A stretch of 36,342 bases of DNA from Gracilaria domingensis (taxonomy: Eukaryota; Rhodophyta; Florideophyceae; Gracilariales; Gracilariaceae). Below the pieces are notes generated by a model, which saw nothing but the letters and a program-made list of their open reading frames with translations, was not told the origin of the DNA and searched no databases. Of the stretch, positions 1 through 7,958 are shown one piece after another (the first letter of the stretch is position 1; each line of letters begins with the position of its first letter). The position numbers and the translations under genes were made by a program. The stretch is taken from the NCBI GenBank assembly GCA_022539475.1, contig VCMS01000542.1:1-36342 (forward strand). Direction: 5' to 3'.

Positions 1-1720
1 AATTCGACTCGAAATCCGTTACAAGAAAGACTCCTGAACACTCAGGCTGATGCACTGTCCCGCTTCGAAACAGCGGCTGAAGCTGCGCAACATCTATGAT
101 CTTGGCAGATACCGTGCTTCCTCGCTGGGAAGACGGTCAGCGATGCCGATGAAGAATCGAAGGGATGGGACATCTACGATGCTGTTTTAGCCGTGTCAGA
201 CACGCAACCCGAACCGGCTCTTTCGTACCGATCAAGCCGGAGGAACTCATCCGGGAGCAGCACACCGACCGTTTTTGTACGGAGATTCGTAGTCGTCTAA
301 ACGGTGGAGCACAGTTGCCTTTCGTCGAGAACGACCAAAAATTTCTAATCCGAACTGTCGGAAACAGGCCACAGATTGTGGTTCCGCACTCACTTCAGTC
401 ACGAGTATGCATTTGTCGCACTATGCGAAGTTGTCAGCCCACCCTGGTGGCAGGAAGTTGTACTACACCTTACGGAAGGACTTTTACTGGCCAGCAATGG
501 CTTTCGACGCGTATGCCACTGTTCGTGGATGTTCTGACTGCGCGAAGAACCGCGTCAAGCTGCATAAGTATTCCAAGAAGTTGGCACTATTCCCTGCTAG
601 GGCTCCACTGGAGTTTGTGGCGATCGATCTACTCGGCGAGTTTATTCGCACCCGCCGGGGAAACCGGTTTTGCTTGTTATCACCGACCGCTTTTCTAAGC
701 TGGTACGGACTGTGCCTTTAAAGAAGGTTACTGCTAGTGCGGTCGCCCAAGCTTTCGTTACTCACTGGGTCTTTGTCTACGGACCGCCGATGACTTACTA
801 TCGGATAATGGACCGCAGTTCACGGCTAAGTTCTTTCAGGACGTATGCCGCATCTTGCGGATCCAAAACTGGTTTACGACAACATATCATCCCCAGAGTA
901 ATGGGCAGGTTGAGCGTTTAACCGCACGATGCTCAACGCATTGCGGACGTTTGTTGCCGAGCATCCGTCGGAATGGGATCAGTACACCGATGCGGTGACT
1001 TATGCCTACAATACGCAGGTTCATCGCACGACTCGAATCTCGCCGTTCGAGCTGTGCTATCACGCGTCCCACCTTCGGTGGCTATCGAGCCACAGCCAAC
1101 TTTGGATAAGTTTCCGTCGCCCCGTCTACACAGGGACGCCTGGAAGGACTGGCTTAAGAACATTATCCCTACAGTTGGGCAGCATATCGCTAAGGCCCAG
1201 GCCGCATACAAGCGGAATTTCGACGCTAGAGTGCGTAAGAATGCCCCTCAGATCAGGGAAGGTAGCTTTGCCTTCGTACGGAAGGAGTACTACAACCCCG
1301 AAAAGGAGAAGCGCCACAAGCTTTCTCCTATCGCGGACGGCCCGTTCCGGGTTATTGCTGTCACCGACACAACGTTGTCCTTGATATCAAGGGAGAGCAC
1401 GAGCGTTTGTCGCTAGATCGCATAACGCCTGCGCCAAAGCCTGTTTCGCAGGATTCGCTACCGTCATCGTCGGCCCCTACCGCACCCACTGTGGAAACAG
1501 CCGTCGAAACGGAAACAGACGCCGCGGCGGGTACCCGCACTCAACCGTCTGTGTGCCGCATCCGGATCGCGGACTTGCCCATTGCCTGCTAAGCCGGAAT
1601 CTGACCGGTCGGTCTCCAATGCCGCACATGTGCACACGCGGATAAGGGCCCCTATGGGGATACTCGCCGCCACCCCCGACACTCCGACTGAGGAGGGGAG
1701 GAGGCAGGTCGTTCTTTTTC
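1..1720 (+). pseudogene. pol: pol fragment: RNase H end and integrase, frameshifted
   Basis: This is the C-terminal third of a Ty3/gypsy polyprotein. Homology to the intact pol of element A covers the end of RNase H, the HHCC zinc-binding region (CSDC near 535-545), the DDE integrase core and the GPF/GPY segment (KLSPIADGPFRVI near 1318-1360). The frame changes repeatedly, so the coding sequence is scattered over overlapping pieces at 165-698, 407-721, 670-921, 929-1384 and 973-1416. Examples are a lost T at the integrase SDNG region near 790 and a lost T near 918 in the segment that reads VERFN in A. The tail after 1407 is acidic and proline-rich and passes into the linker. No working integrase can be made from this copy as given. 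Confidence 0.88.
1688..1704 (+). other. Internal polypurine tract at the end of pol (element L)
   Basis: CTGAGGAGGGGAGGAGG. The first 11 bases match the terminal polypurine tract of this element at 4773-4787 (CTGAGGAGGGGGAGA). The same place in element A (14142) and in element C (29296-29309, minus strand) also carries a PPT-like tract. Confidence 0.55.
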
Positions 1721-1721
1721 G

Positions 1722-3022
1722 TTGTCGCCGTCGTCGACGGAGTCGCCTTCGCAGGCCTCTGTATCGCACGCAAGTCGTGATGAAGGCGCGTCAACGCGCG
1801 ACACACAGCCGGAGAGCCGGAAAGAAGAGAACGACGCGCGGCTACCGCGGAAGCCTCAAGAAGAGGAAGATCTCTCTCGCTCACCACCGCCGTCGCGAAC
1901 GGAGTTACGTTTGCAGGCCCAAGAACGGGAACACAGTACCGATGTGGTACGTGATTTGCAGCTGGAAAGCCGGAGGGATCGCACAGTTTCTCGGAGGCCT
2001 TCTGAGAAGGACGCCACCTCGGTGACGATTGCAGCCGGAAGACCGGAAGAGAAGGACGCGCCGTTACCACGGAAGGCTGAAATGGGAGGCACCACTATGG
2101 TGAATCGCAAAGCCGGAAGTCCGGAGAAAGAAGAGTTAGTTCGAAAAAACCGTGCTGTTACGGCAGACCCGACTTCGGGAGATCTTCGTGCAGCACCGAG
2201 TGCCAAAGCCGTCAAAAAGACGGAACCAACCACCAGTGTGGCGAACAGTCAAGCCACAGCAAGTGGGCAGCACTCAAGCACTGACGACGCGTGCACGTCG
2301 CGCCAAGTGTCGAGCCCGTGGGAGATCCGCCTCCAACCGAGGATTACAGTGCGCAAGCCGGGCACGTGCCAGCCACAGACCTGGCGCCGCCTAAAAACGG
2401 TTCAAAAAATTCCGAATTTGAATCGGCTCTTGACAGCCATGCAAAGGCGCAGGTGTCGCAAACCGCAGCGCGCGGCGAACCGCCGCCACGGCACGTGCCA
2501 GAACACCACTCGCTGGCTCACCGCTCTGCGGACCGTTCACCGTCGCAACGGGAGATTGTGCCGGAACGCCGGAAGCTCGCTATTCGAGAAGACCGAAGCA
2601 CGGTCACAGCCCAGCAGCATGGGGAGAAGAACCAGAAATCTGGAAGCATGATGGTCAGGAAATACCATGGTCACGAGACCAAAGCCTGGCGTACAGGATG
2701 TACTGCCGTCAGGACGGAAGCCGATCACGAACGACGATGCCCACGACGGGAGAACGACGACTACGCCTCGAAAGAGGATTCTTCAAGCAAGCCGCACACA
2801 GAGTGGAGTGTTCTCGATGAGGAATAGGTCATTGACCGTCTGGTAAGTCACGGCTACGCCCCTGACGGGGAACTACTGTATCGAGTCCGTTGGTACGGCT
2901 ACGCCTCTTCAGAGGATACGCACGAGCCCATTGAGCACTTGCCTCGCTCGAAGGTCTTGCAGTACCACCGTCGCACACGGACACCGATACCGGCTACGCT
3001 GGACAAGGCCCAAGTGGGTTGA
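1722..3022 (+). pseudogene. Linker plus chromodomain tail, broken
   Basis: A long hydrophilic linker rich in Ser, Pro, Glu and Arg leads to a C-terminal chromodomain. The linker reads openly from 1722 to about 2330, then shifts to the frame of 2291-2827, with further small breaks near 2660-2750. The chromodomain occupies about 2827-2960, with the hallmark segment LLYRVRWYGY and the following EPIEHLPRSK. In chromoviruses this domain binds modified chromatin and steers integration. A T-to-G change relative to B turns the Tyr codon before VIDRL into TAG at 2824-2826. The final stop is TGA at 3020-3022, ending KAQVG. Except for the indels this copy is almost identical to element B and clearly different from element A in the linker. 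Confidence 0.8.
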
Positions 3023-3321
3023 CCACCCACGTCTCTATTGAGCACAGCCGTCTCAGACGGAATATGCCGCCTCATGCGGACAATATTGCATTACGCAAGA
3101 ATAAGCCGCTTCGAGCGGATGCAACCAAGTTAAGTTGAGAGCACCAAGCCGCCCTACGCGGACAGCTTTGCGCTGACAATACACGCCGCGAAACGCGGAA
3201 GCCACTTTACAGTGGAGAAGAAGAAGAAGAAAGAAGCCTAGAAGAAGGAAAAGAAGCCAGGATACTGGAATGAAGACTATGAAGTTATGATTCTACAGCC
3301 GCTCACTGCGGAAGGCTAGCC
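3014..3321 (+). repeat. Array of miniature hairpins after the chromodomain (L)
   Basis: Short perfect inverted repeats follow one another. They include GTGGGT/ACCCAC at 3014-3030 overlapping the stop codon, CCGTCTCAGACGG at 3048-3060, CCGCCTCATGCGG at 3067-3079, TTGCATTACGCAA at 3086-3098, CCGCTTCGAGCGG at 3106-3118, CCGCCCTACGCGG at 3149-3161, CAGCTTTGCGCTG at 3163-3175, CCGCGAAACGCGG at 3186-3198, CCACT/AGTGG at 3202-3215 and CCGCTCACTGCGG at 3299-3311. Stems are 4-6 bp and loops 3-5 nt. The purine-rich stretch 3216-3260 lies between the last two. No long ORF is present here. Confidence 0.75.
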
Positions 3322-3368
3322 TCTCTCTCGCGGGTCATTCGCAACAGCCTTGAATGAGGTATTGCCCA

Positions 3369-3382
3369 CTGAGAAGGGGAGA
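3369..3382 (+). other. Internal polypurine tract before the accessory gene (L)
   Basis: CTGAGAAGGGGAGA is identical to the terminal tract of element B (20106-20119), but here it is followed by GCAGAAG and not by an LTR. The same 14-mer sits at the same place in B (18133-18146), and with one extra G in A. Confidence 0.6.
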
Positions 3383-3396
3383 GCAGAAGAGAAATT

Positions 3397-4772
3397 TTGA
3401 GCCAAGCCGGCAACGGCTGGATGAATTACCACTACTATCCTGGTCATGCCCCATCATCTATACCACCTTCTGGTGCCAATACATATCGCACAGTGCCGAG
3501 TCCCGTCGGTTTCTTTGCCGCAAAGACGGATTTACATTCGCCATTACTGGAAAATTGCTCTCGACCGTTCTCGCTTTTCACGGTTTCATAGCCCAGTGTT
3601 CTTGAGTTATATGCACGCTCATGGGTGTCTGGCATCTTTTGAACCGTTCTACGGCATGTTCGAAGTCCGTTTGTTGACGGTACGCCTTCATTTGTGACGA
3701 AGGTTTGAGCACTACAGTACTTCCAGTACGCTGGATCGGACATGTGCTGTATCCGTCACACGGCATTCCCGAAGATCTCGGCATCGCTAGACCAACTCTT
3801 TGGATGGTACGAAGCGCCTCTGGGAGATCCCTTTCCTTGGGGAAGGCTGGACGCGAAGTTCCGAACTCATCTCGGTCGGTCAATCAACTTGCCCTTTTGG
3901 GATGTCCGAACTGGAACGATCGCGTTTGACCCACTTAATCGGGAGCAAATTCCGATCTTTCGGCGTACATTGACTCTACCTAGAGAGACTTAAACTTGAG
4001 TTGAATGGCTTATTGCCGTCTTCAACGGTTATGGAGTTATGGCGCTCGCGAAAACACCCCCTGTCAGGCTATTTTTAGCACAACTTGGGACAGCGCTATC
4101 TCCGCAACGCGAGAGCGGATTGAGACGGAAACTGCCATCCAAATAGAGATTTGGCAGGGCTACAAGGAATGCGAGGGAATGCCGAGTTCGGGTATCGTTC
4201 AAGCCGCTCAGCGGAGATGGTCAGTTTGCCGAATTTCGGTTGTTTACAGTATACCTGAACCGAAAAGACCTCGTTTGAGGCACTTCCCGGTCTTCAAATC
4301 CAACTTTTGTGGGCTCGATCGTCTTGTACGACGCAGGAGAAATATCCGACTAGCCGGTTTCCTCCGTACTTGACGGCAAGCCGAAAACTCGGAAGTGCCG
4401 AAACTGGTGAAGGACGTACTGTAGCCGATATCAGTCGGGGATTTTCGCTCAATGACGCCCACCGTCGTGGACGGGAGCCTCTCTGAGGAGGATGTAGGAC
4501 TCATTGTCGCTTGTGTAGGAGACACGTACAGCCGCTAGGATGCGGAAGGGAAGCCCAACACTGGGAATTTTCGCGAACGACCTGAGAAACCTGCGGGCAG
4601 TCCGGACCCGTCGTTGACGTTGTCGACACTTCGACCAGGAGGCTCGTGGTCACTGCCCTACGCGAGAAGCCCCCTGGGGATCTGGGACGATTCGACCGAG
4701 GAGTTCGGCTTGCGAGGATGGATTGCCGGGTTCCGGGCTCGTCAACCGCATCTTTGCGCGTTGTGCCTCGTC
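3397..4772 (+). pseudogene. Decayed sense-strand accessory gene, unidentified
   Basis: This block replaces the antisense accessory gene seen in A and B. Protein-like stretches occur on the plus strand in several frames: 3421-3588 (Tyr/Pro/Ser-rich start, NYHYYPGHAPSS), 3742-3990 (containing LFGWYEAPLGDPFPWGRL and INLPFWDVRTG), 3997-4140 (VEWLIAVFNGYGVMALAK), 4450-4536 (TPTVVDGSLSEEDVGLIVA) and 4541-4730. Between them are stops and frameshifts, so the gene is broken or badly sequenced. I see no known domain, signal peptide or nucleic-acid-binding motif, and no resemblance to the antisense protein of A-D. The strand is inferred from the better amino-acid composition of the plus frames. The minus-strand frames here are short and unconvincing. 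Confidence 0.45.
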
Positions 4773-4787
4773 CTGAGGAGGGGGAGA
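4773..4787 (+). other. Terminal polypurine tract (L)
   Basis: CTGAGGAGGGGGAGA lies directly before the LTR start TGTAG. This is the expected primer site for plus-strand DNA synthesis. Confidence 0.8.
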
Positions 4788-5530
4788 TGTAGTGCAAATT
4801 GCGCCAATATTATGCGCATTTTACAGTGCATATTATGCACCGGGTGTCCATTGCTGGACCCCGGCCTGCTGGCACATTTCTTAGAATTAGTAATTTATTT
4901 TGCCTAATATTTTAGGAATTTACACTGGCACGCCTCGGCCTCCACAGTACTTAGGTGTGCCGACTGCGCGCCAGCTTCACTCAGTAAACCTCAACGAGGC
5001 CTTTGGCTCTGATCTTCTTGCCGCTTGCGCACGGTCACCAGCCCCATCCTGGGGAATACCGCCGCAATTCCGGGCTGATCAACCAACCTCCGTCCCTGAG
5101 GAGTACTAATCCGTCGTCACGGCACTTTTCTTATCTATTTTATTGTTTTCATTTCCGTCTTACGGCTTTCGCTACTCTGCCCTACATTGTAGGTTTGTTT
5201 TATTTGTCTCGGGAGTTTTCCCGCTTATCGCGAGTCAGTGCTCCGCAGTGCGGCTCGTTTGTTGATCTTTTGTCGTCCCATACCGTTGGGCTGGATACCC
5301 CCACTCGCTGTGGCTCGCCGGAACCATCCGGATACCTACGCCGATTCTACCCCTTCTACCTCCGACTGCACGCCCAGATCGGGGCCACCCGGATTTACAC
5401 CCGGCTCGTGTTGGCCCTATCGGAGGGTTCTGCCGCTCGACTGCCCTTCACAGGGAGCAGGGCCTGAACACCCTGAGGTGCTCGTCCGCGACGCGGCTTG
5501 TTGTTTTCCCGTCGAGGGTTTTGCACCACA
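4788..5530 (+). repeat. 3' LTR of element L
   Basis: 743 bp, beginning TGTAG and ending CACCACA. From about 4982 to the end it is nearly identical to the LTRs of A and B (7246-7794 and 20416-20973). The first roughly 195 bp (U3) are unrelated to theirs except for the first few bases, and contain GTGCATATTATGCAC and GCGC/GCGC inverted repeats. A 154-codon open frame in the shared part starts at a non-ATG codon and is broken by a one-base deletion in the B copy, so I do not treat it as a gene. Confidence 0.85.
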
Positions 5531-5707
5531 AAAATGTGGGAGGAGAAAAGGCTGCTTGAAGAGAGAAGGCTTGCAGTTCATGAGAGGGAGCTGGATTTGC
5601 GACGAGAGCAATGGAAAGAGGATAAGAAGGATCGTGAAATATCTCGGGAAAAGAGCAAGAGACAGCTAGAATTAATTTTCACTTTGATTCTCCAGCTAAA
5701 GAAATAG
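5531..5707 (+). pseudogene. 3' end of a coiled-coil gene cut by the LTR
   Basis: The frame from the LTR end to the TAG at 5705-5707 encodes about 57 residues of charged alpha-helix (MWEEKRLLEERRLAVHER onward, then repeated Arg/Lys/Glu), finishing LQLKK. The composition and heptad-like Leu spacing indicate a coiled coil, as often found at the C-terminus of Myb/SANT-like DNA-binding or transposase-associated proteins. That family link is a guess. The rest of the gene would lie beyond the other end of element L, outside the window. The frame is continuous with an ATG in the LTR at 5498, giving a 69-codon chimeric ORF. Confidence 0.5.
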
Positions 5708-6049
5708 TTGGCATATATTCAAGCGTTGGTGTATAGCACAATCCAGAATGTCTTCAAGGTGAAGGTTGCCTAGTTCTTTGTCAGTTTAGAATTTCGCGAT
5801 GTTATGGGGAATCATTTGTCTGTATCCAGGAAAAATTCCCCAAGGCGTCTATAGTGGGCATATGTTTTTGATTTTGCTAATACAAAGGACGTTTCTTCTG
5901 CAGTTGTGTGAAAAGTGGCTGGCTTCGCTGTAGCATGAAAACTGTAGATCACTTTGGCACGCACTGCCTTTACGTTATGCTTTATAACGTTTCATTCAAT
6001 ACCTTGTGTCTCATATTGCTCCTTTGCGCAACAGCACGATTCTTCTCCC
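5708..6049. other. Flanking DNA without a recognisable gene
   Basis: AT-richer than the elements. I see no ORF of note, RNA gene or repeat. It is probably the 3' flank of the coiled-coil gene. Confidence 0.5.
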
Positions 6050-6903
6050 TGTAGGGAATAACGCCCTTTGTGGGGATGCACCAAGGTGGTTTTCATAGTT
6101 TGTTGGTCCGTTACCGGCTTCGACACCTCATGTTATGAGAGGTTACTGTAGTGATGGCCCTATTTTGGGGTATGCCTAGAACGGGTAGTGTTTCTGCACA
6201 CTTGTGCTATGCTGGCCCGATACCGAGTGCGCCGTGGCAAGCCTGCTACGGTTTCACACGTGTGGAATGTTGATCGGCAGCGCCGGATAGTTACGTATTT
6301 CTAGTTTAGAGTTTTAAGTGCTCTATATAGGTGGCGGCACTTGCCGCCATTGTACGGGAAGTAAAACTCAAGAAGGCTTCTGGCTCTGACTTTATTGCCG
6401 CTTGTGAACGGTTTTGATCCCTGACCGGGCAAACTGCCAAAACTCCGAGCTAGTCATCCGATGTCTACGACGAAAGATTTTTAGACCGTTGTTACGGCAT
6501 CTTTTCTGTTCTGTTGTTGTTGTTACTTCCGTCATACGGCTACTATTGCTGTGCCTTGTTATACGCGTTTGACCCACATTGTCTGGAAATATTGCTTGAT
6601 CTCACGAGTCATTACACCGTTTTGGGGCTCGTTGGTTTCCCGTTTTGCCCAACATCGTTGGCTTGGGTGTCTCTAATCGCTTTGACTTGCTGAAACTGTC
6701 CGGAATTTTGACAAATTCAACCAACCCCAACCTTTAACTGCACACCGAGAAAAAGGCTGCCCGGATGCACACCCGTTTTGTGTCAGCTTTACCGGAGGGT
6801 TCTACCACCGACCCTACTTCTTTAGAAAGTAGGTCTGAAAAATTCTGTTGGTGCGCTTTCCGCGACGCGGCTCTTGTTTGCCCACTCGTGGGATTGCCCC
6901 ACA
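6050..6903 (+). repeat. Degenerate solo LTR of the A/B family
   Basis: It starts TGTAGGGAATAACGCCC and ends GCCCCACA, 854 bp, the same length as the LTR of B. It aligns along its whole length with the A/B LTRs but with many substitutions and small indels. The TATA-like TATATAG (near 6324) and the following GTGGCGGC/GCCGCCAT palindrome are kept. No internal element sequence or PBS adjoins it, and the flanking 5-mers (CTCCC, CTGTC) do not match. It is much older than its neighbours. A 33-bp unique spacer (6904-6936) separates it from element A. Confidence 0.8.
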
Positions 6904-6936
6904 CTGTCGTCGTAGTTCGGCTTTAAGCCTTCGAAT

Positions 6937-7794
6937 TGTAGAGCAAAACGCCCTTTTGTGGGGATGCACCGAGGTGCTTTTCATAGTTTGTTGATCCGTC
7001 ATCGGCTTCGACACCTCAGGTTATGAGAGGCTACTGGGGTAGTGCCCCTATTTTGGGGTATGCCTAGGAAGGGTAGTATTTCTGCACACGTGTGCCAAGT
7101 TGGCCCGATCGCGCGGGCCCCGTGGCAAGCATGCCACGGGGGCACACCTGTAGTGTATTGGCCGGCAGCGCCGGATAGTTAGATATTTTAATTGATATTT
7201 TCAAGTGCCGTATATAAGTGGCGGCACTTGCCGCCACTGTACGGGAAGTAAACCTCAACGAGGCCTTTGGCTCTGATCTTCTTGCCGCTTGCGCACGGTC
7301 ACCAGCCCCATCCTGGGGAATACCGCCGCAATTCCGGGCTGATCAACCAACCTCCGTCCCTGAGGAGTACTAATCCGTCGTCACGGCACTTTTCTTATCT
7401 ATTTTATTGTTGTCATTTCCGTCTTACGGCTTTCGCTACTCTGCCCTACATTGTAGGTTTGTTTTATTTGTCTCGGGAGTTTTCCCGCTTATCGCGAGTC
7501 AGTGCTCCGCAGTGCGGCTCGTTTGTTGATCTTTTGTCGTCCCATACCGTTGGGCTGGATACCCCCACTCGCTGTGGCTCGCCGGAACCATCCGGATACC
7601 TACGCCGATTCTACCCCTTCTACCTCCGACTGCACGCCCAGATCGGGGCCACCCGGATTTACACCCGGCTCGTGTTGGCCCTATCGGAGGGTTCTGCCGC
7701 TCGACTGCCCTTCACAGGGAGCAGGGCCTGAACACCCTGAGGTGCTCGTCCGCGACGCGGCTTGTTGTTTTCCCGTCGAGGGTTTTGCACCACA
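6937..7794 (+). repeat. 5' LTR of element A
   Basis: 858 bp, TGTAGAGC at the start and CACCACA at the end, nearly identical to 20120-20973. The right end is fixed by the point where copies at 5530, 7794 and 20973 diverge from each other. The left end is fixed by the TG after the PPT in B. Confidence 0.92.
7211..7238 (+). promoter_or_regulatory. LTR core promoter: TATA box and adjoining palindrome
   Basis: TATATAAG at 7211-7218 overlaps a perfect 9-bp inverted repeat, AGTGGCGGC (7217-7225) and GCCGCCACT (7230-7238) with a 4-nt loop. A start site about 25-30 bp downstream would fall just after the palindrome. The same arrangement is at 20391-20418 in B and, slightly decayed, near 6324-6350 in the old solo LTR. 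Promoter function is inferred from position. Confidence 0.6.
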
Positions 7795-7797
7795 AAC

Positions 7798-7812
7798 TGG
7801 TCTCCCGACTTA
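7798..7812 (+). other. Candidate primer-binding site
   Basis: TGGTCTCCCGACTTA begins three bases after the LTR. TGG would pair with the CCA end of a tRNA whose 3' end reads CGGGAGACCA. The budding yeast tRNA-Tyr end looks similar, but the host tRNA is unknown and the assignment is tentative. Confidence 0.5.
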
Positions 7813-7958
7813 GAATCGGCTTAATTGGCCAACGTTCGTTGGAGTTGGTTCGTTTGTTTGGAGCCAAGATAGCTGGGAATATCCGTTCTTACGGTTCTCT
7901 CATTGTCCGTTTTCGGAAGTTGTTTTGGTTGCCCATTGGCCGCCTGTGTCGGTGAACG

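Larger units (their letters stand above)
1..5530 (+). mobile_element. Element L: 3' part of a Ty3/gypsy chromovirus
   Basis: Truncated by the window edge inside RNase H. In order it carries the end of RNase H, integrase, a hydrophilic linker, a chromodomain, a hairpin array, an internal polypurine tract, a decayed sense accessory gene, the terminal polypurine tract and a 3' LTR. From 1 to about 1700 it aligns closely with element A from about 12465. From 1985 to about 3420 it is nearly identical to element B from 16725. From 3422 to 4982 it is unrelated to A and B, then it is again nearly identical to them up to the LTR end. Many one-base indels break the reading frames. They may be decay or poor sequence at a contig end. 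The first bases, AATTC, correspond to an EcoRI site (GAATTC) in the same place in element A. Confidence 0.9.

Noticed and set aside
1464..2233. Minus-strand ORFs opposite the linker (for example 2070-1477 and 2233-1856), also at 14000-15007 and 14574-15296
   Set aside because: They are shadows of a low-complexity linker coding on +. They are not shared in frame between L/B and A.
5003..5467. 154-codon ORF in the LTR, repeated at 7267-7731 and partly at 20447-20910
   Set aside because: It starts at a non-ATG codon, lies in the R/U5 part of LTRs, and is broken by a one-base deletion in the B copy. The copies match because LTR copies are near-identical, not because of coding constraint.
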